From: an uncultured Oscillospiraceae bacterium
GTDB taxonomy: Bacteria > Bacillota > Clostridia > Oscillospirales > Oscillospiraceae
Direction: 5' to 3'
Length of the DNA: 64,000 bases
Assembly (NCBI GenBank): GCA_947626785.1
Contig: CANQTO010000003.1
Span: 1-64,000, forward strand
The position numbers and the translations under genes were made by a program. Shown piece by piece: positions 24,524-33,811 of this stretch. The notes below the pieces were generated by a model. That model did not search any database and was not told the origin of the DNA. It saw only the letters and a program-made list of their open reading frames with translations. Each line of letters opens with the position of its first letter. Position 1 is the stretch's first letter.

Positions 24524-25465
24524 ATGGCAAGCAGACGTTCCGTCAAACTCAGCACCATCGTAAAGGAGCTGGGGCTTACGCCCGCCCATCTGTCCAAGGA
24601 TTATGAGAGCGCGGTCCTGACCACGGCGGACGTGAACCGCCCCGCCCTTCAGCTGACCGGCTTTTACAATTACTTCGACCCCAAGCGCCTGCAGATCATC
24701 GGCAACGTGGAAGCCACCTATTTGGACACCCTGAGCTCCGAGGAGCGCCGGGAGGCCTACGACCGCTTCATGGCCTACGACATCGCCGCCCTGGTGGTCT
24801 GCCACGGGGTGAAGCCCTCCAAGGAATGCCTGGAGATGGCCGCCCAGTATGACCGGAACCTGTTTGTCACCGACCAGGACACCTCCGAGTTCCAGGCGGA
24901 TGTGATCCGCTCCCTGCACAACTATCTGGCCCCCCGCACCACCGTCCACGGGGTGCTGGTGGAGGTCTACGGCGAGGGCGTTCTGTTGGTGGGCGACAGC
25001 GGCATCGGCAAGAGCGAGACCGCCCTGGAGCTCATCAAGCGGGGCCACCGGCTGGTGGCGGACGACGCGGTGGAGGTCAAGCAGATCGGCAAGGACGCCC
25101 TGGTGGGCACCGCCCCGGAGATGATCCGCTATTACATGGAGCTGCGGGGCATCGGCGTGATCAACGTGCGGCACATCTACGGCGTGGGCGCGGTAAAGCC
25201 GGAGACCTCTATCGACGTGGTGGTGCGCATGGAGGCCTGGAAAGAGGGCAAGGTCTACGACCGGCTGGGCCTGACCGATGAGAAGGAGACCATCCTGGGG
25301 GTGGAGCTGCCCTTGGTCACCATCCCGGTGACGCCGGGCCGGAACCTGGCGGTGATCTTGGAGCTGGCCGCCATGAACAACCGGCAGAAGAAGATGGGCT
25401 TCAACGCGGCGGAGGCCCTGGCCGCCGCCCACGATCAGGCCATCGATAATGGTGGCATATTTTAA
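24524..25465 (+). CDS. hprK: HPr kinase/phosphorylase
   Basis: Phosphorylates and dephosphorylates Ser46 of HPr (and Crh) in carbon catabolite control, 313 aa, cytosolic. The P-loop GDSGIGKS (157-164) and the following family signature with ADDAVEVK are intact. The ATG at 24524 is preceded by GGAGGGG at good spacing; an upstream in-frame ATG at 24500 lacks a site. First gene of the operon with murB, rapZ and whiA. It implies PTS-based carbon regulation in this organism. Confidence 0.95.
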   Translation: MASRRSVKLSTIVKELGLTPAHLSKDYESAVLTTADVNRPALQLTGFYNYFDPKRLQIIGNVEATYLDTLSSEERREAYDRFMAYDIAALVVCHGVKPSKECLEMAAQYDRNLFVTDQDTSEFQADVIRSLHNYLAPRTTVHGVLVEVYGEGVLLVGDSGIGKSETALELIKRGHRLVADDAVEVKQIGKDALVGTAPEMIRYYMELRGIGVINVRHIYGVGAVKPETSIDVVVRMEAWKEGKVYDRLGLTDEKETILGVELPLVTIPVTPGRNLAVILELAAMNNRQKKMGFNAAEALAAAHDQAIDNGGIF

Positions 25466-25513
25466 ACCGCCTGTTTTCTTGCATATATCTCTGACTGATT
25501 TTGGGAGATCGGA

Positions 25514-26515
25514 ATGGAAAAGCTCGAAAAAGCCATTTCTGAGATAAAAGCCAGCCTGCCCGCTCTGCGGCTGCTGGAGAACGAGCCTATGGCAGAGCAC
25601 TGCTCCTTCCGGATCGGCGGGCCGGTCCGGGCCTTGGCCGTCCCGTCGGACGTGATGAGCCTGACGAAGATCTGCGCCATCTTGAAGGAGCACCAGCTGG
25701 CCCCCATGCTCCTGGGCAACGGCACCAACCTGCTCTTCCCCGACGAGGGGCTGCCGGAGCTGTTCATCATCAGCACGGAAAAGCTCACCAAGCTCTTCCG
25801 CCTGCCCGACGGGGCCGTCTACGCCGAGGCGGGCGTGTCCCTGTCCAGGCTCTCCGGCTACGCCCAGCAGAACGGCCTGGCGGGGCTGGAGTTCGCCTCC
25901 GGCATCCCAGGCAGTCTGGGGGGCGGCTGCGTCATGAACGCGGGCGCCTACGGCGGCGAGCTGAAGGATGTTCTCGAGAGCGTGGTGTGCTACTATCTGC
26001 CGGAGCAGCGGCTCTATGAGCTGACAAAGGAGCAGTGCCGCTTCGGCTACCGGAGCAGCCTGTTCCAGAAGCTGGGCGGCTGCGTCATCCTCAGCGCGGT
26101 GTTCCGCCTGGAGGAGGGCAGCCGGGAAGAGATCGCCGCCAAAATGCGGCAGCTGAACGAGCGCCGCCGGGAAAAGCAGCCTCTGGACCTGCCCTCGGCG
26201 GGCAGCGCCTTCAAGCGCCCGGAGGGGCACTACGCCGCCGCCCTCATCGAGCAGGCGGGGCTGAAGGGCTTTCGGGTGGGCGGGGCCCAGGTGTCGGAAA
26301 AGCACGCGGGCTTTGTGGTCAACACCGGGGGCGCCACATCCCACGACGTGCACGAGCTGATGCTCCACGTCCGCAAGACCGTCTATGAGCAGACCGGCGT
26401 CGCCCTGGAGCCGGAGATCATCCTTCTCCCGCCGGACTACAAGCTGGAGGACCTGGGGCCCGCCGTGCCGCGGCACATCCTCTTTGAGCCGGAGGAGAGC
26501 GGAGACCGGAGCTGA
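25514..26515 (+). CDS. murB: UDP-N-acetylenolpyruvoylglucosamine reductase
   Basis: FAD- and NADPH-dependent reductase making UDP-N-acetylmuramate for peptidoglycan, 333 aa. FAD-binding blocks GNGTNLLFPDEG and IPGSLGGGCVMNAGAYGGE, the Tyr/Arg-containing CRFGYRSSLF, and the C-terminal domain motifs PSAGSAFKRPEG and LEPEIILL are present. It lies 48 nt behind hprK and 15 nt ahead of rapZ, an arrangement common in Clostridia. Confidence 0.95.
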   Translation: MEKLEKAISEIKASLPALRLLENEPMAEHCSFRIGGPVRALAVPSDVMSLTKICAILKEHQLAPMLLGNGTNLLFPDEGLPELFIISTEKLTKLFRLPDGAVYAEAGVSLSRLSGYAQQNGLAGLEFASGIPGSLGGGCVMNAGAYGGELKDVLESVVCYYLPEQRLYELTKEQCRFGYRSSLFQKLGGCVILSAVFRLEEGSREEIAAKMRQLNERRREKQPLDLPSAGSAFKRPEGHYAAALIEQAGLKGFRVGGAQVSEKHAGFVVNTGGATSHDVHELMLHVRKTVYEQTGVALEPEIILLPPDYKLEDLGPAVPRHILFEPEESGDRS

Positions 26516-26530
26516 AACGGAGACAGAGAG

Positions 26531-27388
26531 ATGGAATTTTTGATCATCACCGGCCTCTCCGGCGCGGGAAAGAGCCGCGCGGCGGACGTGCTGGAGGACC
26601 TGGACTACTACTGCGTGGACAATCTGCCGGTGGCGCTGATGCCCCGCTTCGCGGAGCTGTGCCTGGCCACCCGGGGCCGCTACGAGCGGGTGGCCCTGGT
26701 GACGGATGTGCGGGAGCGGGACGGCTTCGGCCAGCTGCTGAGCACTCTGGAGGAGCTCAAGGCCATGGACTGCTCCGTCCACATCCTGTATATGGACGCG
26801 GACCTGCGCACGCTGGTGCGCCGCTATAAGGAGAGCCGCCGCCCCCACCCCCTGGCTGTGCCGGGCGGGAGCGTGGAGCAGGCGGTGAAGAAGGAGGAGG
26901 AGCTGCTCCGGCCCATCAAGGACCGGGCGGACTATGTGCTCAACAGCTCCAGTATGACCCTGGGCATGCTCCAGAACCGGCTGTTCTCCCTCTTTGCCGG
27001 CGAGGGCCGGGAGCGGGAGCTGGACGTGACGGTGATGTCCTTCGGCTACAAGCACGGCCTGCCCATGGACGCGGACCTGGTCTTTGACGCCCGCTTCCTG
27101 CCCAATCCCTATTACGTGGAGGAGCTGCGGCCCCTCTGCGGGCTGGACCGGCCCGTGGCGGAGTATGTGTTCTCCTACCAGCAGACCCGGAGCTTTATGG
27201 CGAAGGTGGAGGATCTGATCGATTTCCTCCTGCCGCTCTATATCGAGGAGGGCAAGCTGAGCCTGACCGTGGCCATCGGCTGCACCGGCGGCCGGCACCG
27301 GAGCGTGGCCATCGCCGCCGCGCTGAACGAGCATCTGCTGTCCCAGGGCGTCCACTCGGTGAACACCAACCGGGACCTGGATAAATAA
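26531..27388 (+). CDS. rapZ: RNase adapter / nucleotide-binding protein RapZ (YvcJ)
   Basis: P-loop protein of the RapZ/YvcJ family, 285 aa. In enterobacteria RapZ directs RNase E to a small RNA that senses glucosamine-6-phosphate; the role in Bacillota is less defined. Walker A GLSGAGKS lies at residues 8-15, and the C-terminal domain has the conserved GCTGGRHRSVAIA. It lies next to murB, consistent with an amino-sugar or cell-wall link, and is followed directly by whiA. The yvcK gene that often separates the two is missing. Confidence 0.94.
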   Translation: MEFLIITGLSGAGKSRAADVLEDLDYYCVDNLPVALMPRFAELCLATRGRYERVALVTDVRERDGFGQLLSTLEELKAMDCSVHILYMDADLRTLVRRYKESRRPHPLAVPGGSVEQAVKKEEELLRPIKDRADYVLNSSSMTLGMLQNRLFSLFAGEGRERELDVTVMSFGYKHGLPMDADLVFDARFLPNPYYVEELRPLCGLDRPVAEYVFSYQQTRSFMAKVEDLIDFLLPLYIEEGKLSLTVAIGCTGGRHRSVAIAAALNEHLLSQGVHSVNTNRDLDK

Positions 27389-27424
27389 GAAGCTTCACAG
27401 AACACAGAGAAGGGGGGCGCGGGC

Positions 27425-28327
27425 ATGTCCTTTTCATCCCAGGCCAAGGCGGAGCTCTGCCAGGCGAGGACGGACAGAAAATGCTGCGCCCTGGCCGAGT
27501 GCTACGGGGCACTGCTGTACGGCAACACCTTCTCCGCCCGGGAGATCCGGATCATCACCGCCAGCCCCGCCTTCGCGGCCCGGCTGCCCCGGCTGTTCAA
27601 GCGGGCCTTCGGCCTCAGCTTCGACCAGGCGCCCGGACCGGAGGGGGACGGGAAAAAGACCTTCGTCATCCGGGACCGGGAGAAGCTGCTGCGGATCTTC
27701 TCCGCCTACGGCGCGGAGATCGACGCGACGGTCTCCCACCACGTGAATTTCGGCGTGCTGGAGGAGGACTGCTGCCGGACCTCCTTTATCCGGGGGGCCT
27801 TTCTGGCCGGCGGCAGCGTCACCGACCCGGACAAGCGCTTCCACCTGGAGCTGGGCACCCCCCACCGCAGCGTCAGCCGGGAGACCATGACCCTGCTGTT
27901 GGACCTGGGCTTCAGCCCCAAGGAGACGGTCCGGGGCAGCAACGCCCTGCTGTACTTCAAAAAGGCCGACGCCATCGCGGATTTCTGCACCAGCATCGGC
28001 GCGCCGGTGACGGCTATGAACGTCATGACCGCCAAGGTGGACAAGGAGATGCGAAACACCGTCACCAGGCAGATCAATTGCGACTCGGCCAACGCAGATA
28101 AGACCGTGACCGCCGCCCAGGAGCAGCTGGACGCCATCCGCCGCCTGGCCCGGGCCCACGGGCTGGACGCGCTGCCGGAGCCCCTGCATGCCGCGGCCCT
28201 GCTGCGCATCGCAAACCCCGCAGCCAGCCTGGCGGACCTGGCGCTGCTGTCCGACCCGCCGGTGACCAAGAGCTGCCTGTCCCACCGGCTGCGGAAGATC
28301 ATGCAGCTGGCGGAGGCCGCCGAGTGA
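27425..28327 (+). CDS. whiA: WhiA-family DNA-binding regulator
   Basis: DNA-binding protein WhiA, 300 aa. The family joins an N-terminal LAGLIDADG-homing-endonuclease-like domain (FIRGAFLAGGSVTDP lies near residue 120) to a C-terminal helix-turn-helix, visible as LADLALLSDPPVTKSCLSHR. In sporulating actinobacteria it controls septation; in Bacillus it affects cell division and chromosome segregation. A GGGGGCGCGGG stretch precedes the ATG. Last gene of the hprK operon; no strong terminator was seen before the next gene. Confidence 0.94.
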   Translation: MSFSSQAKAELCQARTDRKCCALAECYGALLYGNTFSAREIRIITASPAFAARLPRLFKRAFGLSFDQAPGPEGDGKKTFVIRDREKLLRIFSAYGAEIDATVSHHVNFGVLEEDCCRTSFIRGAFLAGGSVTDPDKRFHLELGTPHRSVSRETMTLLLDLGFSPKETVRGSNALLYFKKADAIADFCTSIGAPVTAMNVMTAKVDKEMRNTVTRQINCDSANADKTVTAAQEQLDAIRRLARAHGLDALPEPLHAAALLRIANPAASLADLALLSDPPVTKSCLSHRLRKIMQLAEAAE

Positions 28328-28430
28328 AACAATCGAGGTGGCTTTCCGTCTGTTCATATATCACATAGGTATATATCCGTTTAACGGATTTCATATATAC
28401 AGAAAACATAGATCAAAGGAGATTCAGACC

Positions 28431-29510
28431 ATGAAGAACCTGAAGAAGAGCCTTTCCCTGCTGCTGGCCGCGGCTATGCTGTTTGCCCTGGCCGCCTGCG
28501 GCAAAACGGAGACCGAGGCGGAGACCAACGTCTCCGCGGAGGACCTGTACATATCCGCCAACGGCAGCGTGGTGGACAAGTATAACAACCCCGCCGCCGG
28601 CTACGAGGTGGACAAGAAAGGCAACATCACCACTGCCAAGGGCAAGGTCGTCGTGGAGGCGGCCAACGCCAACAGCTATGTCCCCGTGGAGGACCTGACG
28701 GTCAACAACACCACCGTGGTCTCCTACCCTGTGGCGCTGAGCACCAACGCCGCCGGCCAGGTCCAGCCTGTCACCCTGGACCTGCTGATCACCATCAAGC
28801 CCCTGACCGCCACCTGCAAGGAGATCCGCATCAGCTCGGACAACCCCTCGGTAGCCGACCTGGCAAACCCCGCCTACGCCTTCACCCCCGGCTATGACAG
28901 CATGACCGTACCCGTTACCCTGAAGGCCGCGGGCACCGCCGTCATCACCGTCAGCTCCCCTGCCTCGGAGGGCACCTCCATCCGCTCCACGCTGACCATC
29001 AGCGCCACCGCGGACGGCAGCAGCACCGTGGGTGGCACTACCGGCACCCTGGGCCAGCCCGGCACTTCCGCCGCGCCCAATGCCAGCGCCTCTCCCAACG
29101 CCTCCGCCTCCCCCTCGGCCTCTCCCTCCGCCAGCCCCAACGCCACGCCCTCCGGCAACGGCCAGACCGGCTATGTCACCGGGGACGGGGTCAACTTCCG
29201 CGAGACGCCCAACGGTGATATCATCACCTCTCTGGGCCTGGGCAAGCAGATCACCATCTACACCATCTCCAACGGCTGGGCCAATGTGGTGGTAGACGGC
29301 CGGGCGGGCTACATCAGCGCCAGCTATGTGAGCTATAACCGGCCCGCGGCCACCCCCACGCCCACCGCCACGCCTACGCCCACGCCCGACGACCCCTATG
29401 CCAGCAATTCCACTCCGGCGCCCACCACGGTGCCCACTGCGGAACCCACCGCCACGCCTGAGCCTTCGCAGGCCCCCTCGGAAGAGGACGATCCCTACGT
29501 GATCGGGTAA
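28431..29510 (+). CDS. SH3b-domain lipoprotein
   Basis: A predicted surface lipoprotein of unknown role, 359 aa. The ATG at 28431 follows AAAGGAG and starts a signal ending in FALAAC, so the Cys is the lipid site. The central part (about 30-200) contains Ig/BIG2-like strands (ITIKPLTATCKEIRISSDNPS). A low-complexity Ala/Ser/Pro/Asn linker follows (about 210-240), then one bacterial SH3 domain (GYVTGDGVNFRETPNG...ISASYVSY, about 243-303), which in other proteins binds peptidoglycan. The end is a Pro/Thr spacer. Likely a wall-associated lipoprotein. A terminator separates it from dnaE. Confidence 0.82.
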   Translation: MKNLKKSLSLLLAAAMLFALAACGKTETEAETNVSAEDLYISANGSVVDKYNNPAAGYEVDKKGNITTAKGKVVVEAANANSYVPVEDLTVNNTTVVSYPVALSTNAAGQVQPVTLDLLITIKPLTATCKEIRISSDNPSVADLANPAYAFTPGYDSMTVPVTLKAAGTAVITVSSPASEGTSIRSTLTISATADGSSTVGGTTGTLGQPGTSAAPNASASPNASASPSASPSASPNATPSGNGQTGYVTGDGVNFRETPNGDIITSLGLGKQITIYTISNGWANVVVDGRAGYISASYVSYNRPAATPTPTATPTPTPDDPYASNSTPAPTTVPTAEPTATPEPSQAPSEEDDPYVIG

Positions 29511-29530
29511 GTTAAAAAGCCTATACTGTA

Positions 29531-29558
29531 AAAAAGGGCGGCTTCCGTCGCCCTTTTT
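29531..29558 (+). terminator. Terminator between the SH3 lipoprotein gene and dnaE
   Basis: Perfect 10-bp stem AAAAAGGGCG/CGCCCTTTTT with an 8-nt loop and a T run built into the 3' arm. It ends only 27 nt before the dnaE start. Confidence 0.85.
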
Positions 29559-29584
29559 GCTCTTTTTTCGCACAGGAGGAAGCC

Positions 29585-32500
29585 ATGAGTTTTGTCCATC
29601 TGCATGTGCATACGGAATATTCTCTGCTGGACGGGGCCTGCCGGATCGACCAGGTGGCCCGGAGGGCCAAAGAGCTGGGCCAGACCGCCCTGGCTGTCAC
29701 CGACCACGGGGTCATGTACGGCGCGGTGGCCTTCTACAAGGCCTGCCGGGCCGAGGGCGTAAAGCCCATCATCGGCTGCGAGGTTTATGTGGCCCCCCGG
29801 AGCATGGACGACAAGGTCCACGGTATAGACAACGAGTACAGCCACCTGATCCTCCTGTGCCAGAACGAGACCGGCTACAAAAACCTCTGTTATCTGGTCA
29901 GCCAGGGCTTCACAAGGGGTTTCTACGTCAAGCCCCGGATCGACTGGGCCCTGCTCCATGAGCACGCCGAGGGCTTGATCTGCCTGTCCGGCTGCATCGC
30001 CGGGGCCATCCCCCGGATGCTGGGGGCGGGAGACTATGAGGGGGCCAAGGCCAAGGCCTTGGAGCTGGACGCCCTCTTCGGCCGGGACAACTTCTATCTG
30101 GAGATCCAGGACCACGGCCTGCGGGAGGAGCAGGAGGCGGCCCGGGGCCTGATCCGCATCCACAAGGAGACGGGCATCCCCCTGGCCCTGACCAACGACG
30201 CCCACTATATCGAGAAGAGCGACGCCTATTACCAGGATGTGCTCATGTGCATCCAGATGGGCAAGACCGTGGACGACCCGAACCGGATGCGCTTTGAGTC
30301 CAAGGAGCTGTATTTAAAGAGCGAGGAGGAGATGCGCGCCCTGTTCCCGGACCTGCCGGAGGCGGCGGACAACACGGTGAAGATCGCGGAGCGCTGCAAT
30401 TTCGACTTTGAATTCGGCCACTACCATCTGCCCCGCTTCAAGCTGCCCGAAGGGGAGACCGACGCCTTCGCGTATCTGCGGCGGCTGTGCTATGATGGGC
30501 TGGCCCAGCGATACCCAGGCTACGGCAAGGAGCTGACCGACCGGCTGGACTATGAGTTGGGCGTCATTCGCCAGATGGGCTTTGTAGACTATTTCCTCAT
30601 AGTCTGGGACTTTATCGCCTTTGCCAAGGGTCAGGGCATCCCCGTGGGGCCGGGGCGCGGCTCCGGCGCCGGGGCCCTCGTCAGCTACACGCTGCACATA
30701 ACCGACGTTGACCCCATAAAATACAGCCTCTATTTTGAGCGGTTCCTCAACCCGGAGCGGGTCACCATGCCGGATATCGACATGGACTTCTGCGTCAACC
30801 GCCGGGGCGAGGTCATCGACTACGTGAACCGGCGCTACGGCTCAGACCACGTGGCCCAGATCGTCACCTTCGGCACCATGGCCGCCCGGGCCTCCATCCG
30901 GGACGTGGGCCGGGCCCTCTCCGTCAGCTACGCAGAGACGGACGCGGTGGCAAAGCAGGTGCCCATGGCCTTGAATATGACTTTGGACGAGGCCCTGCGC
31001 CTGTCCAAGCCCCTCAAGGAGATGTACGACAGCGACGAGAACCTCCGCCGGCTCATCGACGTGGCCAAGGCCCTGGAGGGAATGCCCCGCCATGCCTCCA
31101 CCCACGCCGCCGGCGTGGTCATCACGGAAAAGCCGGTGTACGAGTACGTGCCCCTGGCCACGAACGACGAGTCCGTGGTCTGCCAGTACCCCATGACCAC
31201 CCTGGAGGAGCTGGGTCTTTTAAAGATGGACTTTCTGGGCCTGCGGAACCTGACGGTGCTGGAGGACGCGGCCAAGCTGGTGCGCCGTAAGGAGCCGGGC
31301 TTCCGGGTGGAGACCATCCCGGAGGACGATCCGGCCACCTTCGAGATGCTGTCCCAGGGCCGCACGGAGGGCGTTTTCCAGCTGGAGAGCAGCGGCATCA
31401 CCGCCGTGTGCCTGGGCATCAAGCCCAAGAACATCGAGGACATCACCGCCATCATAGCCCTCTACCGGCCCGGCCCCATGGACTCCATCCCCCGCTTTAC
31501 CGATTGCTCCACCCACCCGGAGCATATCCGCTACAAGCACGAGCTGCTCCGGCCCATCCTGGAGGTCACCTACGGCTGCATCGTCTACCAGGAGCAGGTC
31601 ATCGAGATCTTCCGCCGCCTGGCGGGCTTCTCCCTGGGCCAGGCGGACATGATCCGCCGGGCCATGAGCAAGAAAAAACACGCCGTCATCGACGCGGAGC
31701 GGAAGGCCTTCGTCCACGGGGACCCGGAGCGGAACATCCCCGGCTGCATCGCCAACGGCGTGCCGGAGGACGTGGCCAACAGCATCTATGACGAGATCCT
31801 GGATTTCGCCAGCTACGCCTTCAACAAGGCCCACGCAGTGAGCTACGCCTTCGTCACCTACCGCACGGCCTACATGAAGCGGCACTACCCCCGGGAGTAC
31901 ATGGCCGCCCTGCTGACCTCCGTGCTGGACAGCAGCGTCAAGGTGGCCGAGTACATCGCCGAGTGCAAGGAGATGGGCATCCGCCTGCTGCCCCCGGATG
32001 TGAACGAGTCCGGCGCCAACTTCACCGTGGCCGGGGAGAACCTGCGCTTCGGCCTGGTGGCCATCAAGGGCGTGGGCTGGGGCGCCATCGAGAGTCTGGT
32101 TGCTGAGCGGGAGGCCAACGGCCTTTTCACCGGCTTTGAGGACTTCTGCCGCCGCATGTCCGGCAAGGAACTGAACCGCCGGGCGGTGGAAAATCTCATC
32201 AAGGCCGGGGCCTTTGACAGCATGGGCTACACCCGCCGGGCCCTGATGCAGGCGGCCGGCACGGTGATCGACAGCATCAGCCAGGCCCAGCGGGACAACA
32301 TCTCCGGCCAGTTGGATCTCTTCGGCCTCCAGGCGGAGGAGGAGGGCGAGAAGCGGGAGGCCATCCCCATCCCGCCGGCGGAGGAGTACAGCCGGCAGGA
32401 GCTGATGGCCATGGAGAAGGAGATCACCGGCCTGTACCTGACCGGCCACCCCATGGATGAGTACCGGGACGCGGCGCGGAAGCTGGGCGCGGCTCCCATC

Positions 32501-33052
32501 GGGGCCCTGCTGGCGGACTTTGCCGCCGAGGACGGCCCCAGCCGCTGGTCGGACAACCAGGCCGTCACCCTGGCAGGAGTAGTGGCCTCCGCCCGCACCC
32601 GGGCCACCCGGAACAACTCCCTCATGAGCTACATCACCCTGGAGGACGACACCGGCGCTATGGAGCTGATCGCCTTCCAGAAGGCGCTGGACAACGGCGG
32701 CTCCTACGTGAAGGAGAACGCCGCGCTGATCGTCCGGGGCCGCATCTCCGTCCGGGACGAGAAGGAGCCCCAGCTGATGGTGGACAGCTTCCGCCCCCTG
32801 TCGGATCTGAACGCCCCCGGCTCCTCCGCGCCGCCACCGGCGGAGAAGAAGCTCTGGGTGAAGCTGCCCAGCCGGGACGACCCGGCCCTGGCCCGGATCG
32901 AGTTGATCTTGACCATGTTCCCCGGCACGGGGCAGATGATCATCTGGTGCGAGAAGGAGAAGAAGCGCATCGGCGCCCGCTGCCTCATCCACGAGGGCCT
33001 GATCTTAGAGCTGGAAGAGATGCTGGGGAAGGAAAATGTGGTCGTAAAGTAA
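29585..33052 (+). CDS. dnaE: DNA polymerase III alpha subunit DnaE
   Basis: Replicative DNA polymerase of the C family, 1155 aa. The PHP domain opens with HLHVHTEYSLLDG. The palm carries the catalytic PDIDMDFC. A helix-hairpin-helix region and an OB fold (VTLAGVVASARTRATRNN, about residue 995) follow. Size and domain order fit DnaE1-type proteins; in Bacillota the main leading-strand enzyme is usually PolC and DnaE works with the primase. AGGAGG precedes the ATG. The nth gene follows behind a terminator. Confidence 0.96.
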   Translation: MSFVHLHVHTEYSLLDGACRIDQVARRAKELGQTALAVTDHGVMYGAVAFYKACRAEGVKPIIGCEVYVAPRSMDDKVHGIDNEYSHLILLCQNETGYKNLCYLVSQGFTRGFYVKPRIDWALLHEHAEGLICLSGCIAGAIPRMLGAGDYEGAKAKALELDALFGRDNFYLEIQDHGLREEQEAARGLIRIHKETGIPLALTNDAHYIEKSDAYYQDVLMCIQMGKTVDDPNRMRFESKELYLKSEEEMRALFPDLPEAADNTVKIAERCNFDFEFGHYHLPRFKLPEGETDAFAYLRRLCYDGLAQRYPGYGKELTDRLDYELGVIRQMGFVDYFLIVWDFIAFAKGQGIPVGPGRGSGAGALVSYTLHITDVDPIKYSLYFERFLNPERVTMPDIDMDFCVNRRGEVIDYVNRRYGSDHVAQIVTFGTMAARASIRDVGRALSVSYAETDAVAKQVPMALNMTLDEALRLSKPLKEMYDSDENLRRLIDVAKALEGMPRHASTHAAGVVITEKPVYEYVPLATNDESVVCQYPMTTLEELGLLKMDFLGLRNLTVLEDAAKLVRRKEPGFRVETIPEDDPATFEMLSQGRTEGVFQLESSGITAVCLGIKPKNIEDITAIIALYRPGPMDSIPRFTDCSTHPEHIRYKHELLRPILEVTYGCIVYQEQVIEIFRRLAGFSLGQADMIRRAMSKKKHAVIDAERKAFVHGDPERNIPGCIANGVPEDVANSIYDEILDFASYAFNKAHAVSYAFVTYRTAYMKRHYPREYMAALLTSVLDSSVKVAEYIAECKEMGIRLLPPDVNESGANFTVAGENLRFGLVAIKGVGWGAIESLVAEREANGLFTGFEDFCRRMSGKELNRRAVENLIKAGAFDSMGYTRRALMQAAGTVIDSISQAQRDNISGQLDLFGLQAEEEGEKREAIPIPPAEEYSRQELMAMEKEITGLYLTGHPMDEYRDAARKLGAAPIGALLADFAAEDGPSRWSDNQAVTLAGVVASARTRATRNNSLMSYITLEDDTGAMELIAFQKALDNGGSYVKENAALIVRGRISVRDEKEPQLMVDSFRPLSDLNAPGSSAPPPAEKKLWVKLPSRDDPALARIELILTMFPGTGQMIIWCEKEKKRIGARCLIHEGLILELEEMLGKENVVVK

Positions 33053-33055
33053 ATC

Positions 33056-33089
33056 AAAACGGAGCTTGATTTGAGTCAAGCTCCGTTTT
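33056..33089 (+). terminator. dnaE terminator
   Basis: Perfect 14-bp stem AAAACGGAGCTTGA and complement with loop TTTGAG, ending in TTTT, directly behind the dnaE stop. Confidence 0.92.
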
Positions 33090-33094
33090 ATAAT
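33066..33094 (+). promoter_or_regulatory. nth promoter nested in the dnaE terminator
   Basis: TTGATT (33066-33071), 17-nt spacer, perfect TATAAT (33089-33094). Both boxes overlap the terminator stem, so one short stretch both ends dnaE transcription and starts nth transcription. Confidence 0.7.
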
Positions 33095-33130
33095 GACAGA
33101 AAGACTACATATTCGACGGAGGGCGCGCCT

Positions 33131-33766
33131 ATGCGTACACAGGAACAGGTCAACGAGATCGTCCGGCTGCTGCTGGAGGAATACCCCCAGGCCGACTGCA
33201 CCCTGGACTGGCGGAAGGACTACGAGCTGCTGTTCTCCGTTCGCCTGGCCGCCCAGTGCACCGACGAGCGGGTCAATCAGATCACCCCCGCCCTTTTCGC
33301 CCGCTTTCCCAGCTTGGAGGATTTCGCCCGGGCGGATGTGGAGGAGGTGGAGAAGTATGTCCACTCCTGCGGCTTCTACCGGGCCAAGGCCCGGGACATC
33401 GTGGCCTGCGCCCAGGTGCTGCTGGCAAAATACGGCGGGCAGCTACCCCGCACTATGGAGGAGCTGACCGCCCTGCCCGGTGTGGGCCGCAAGACCGCCA
33501 ACCTGATCCTGGGGGACGTGTTCAAGGTCCCCGGCTCCACGGTGGTGGACACCCACTGCATCCGCATCAGCAACCGGCTGGGCCTGGTGGACGGCCTGAA
33601 GGACCCGGTCAAGATCGAAAAGGAGCTGCGTAAGGTGCTCCCGCCGGAGCACTCCTCGGACTTCTGCCACTGTATCGTGCTCCACGGCCGGGCCGTCTGC
33701 GACGCGCGGAAGCCCCGCTGCGAGGCCTGCTGCGTCCGGCATCTGTGCCAGTTTTTCTCAGGCTAA
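33131..33766 (+). CDS. nth: Endonuclease III
   Basis: Base-excision repair DNA glycosylase/AP lyase for oxidised pyrimidines, 211 aa. The ATG at 33131 is preceded by GGAGGG; the ORF extends upstream to a TTG inside the dnaE terminator, which is not credible. The helix-hairpin-helix LPGVGRKTANLIL holds the catalytic lysine, VDTHCIRISNRLG the catalytic aspartate, and the C-terminus has the C-x6-C-x2-C-x5-C [4Fe-4S] motif. Confidence 0.95.
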   Translation: MRTQEQVNEIVRLLLEEYPQADCTLDWRKDYELLFSVRLAAQCTDERVNQITPALFARFPSLEDFARADVEEVEKYVHSCGFYRAKARDIVACAQVLLAKYGGQLPRTMEELTALPGVGRKTANLILGDVFKVPGSTVVDTHCIRISNRLGLVDGLKDPVKIEKELRKVLPPEHSSDFCHCIVLHGRAVCDARKPRCEACCVRHLCQFFSG

Positions 33767-33774
33767 AGACAAAT

Positions 33775-33802
33775 ACCGCCAACGCCCTGTGGCGTTGGCG
33801 GT
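33775..33802. terminator. Terminator between convergent nth and citXG
   Basis: Perfect 12-bp stem ACCGCCAACGCC/GGCGTTGGCGGT with loop CTGT. T runs are weak on both sides. Confidence 0.7.
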
Positions 33803-33811
33803 CGTTTCATA

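Noticed and set aside
24440-27355. 971-aa open frame on the minus strand
   Set aside because: It lies antisense to hprK, murB and rapZ, lacks domain signatures and is His/Gln/Arg-rich, as expected from G+C-rich codon shadows.
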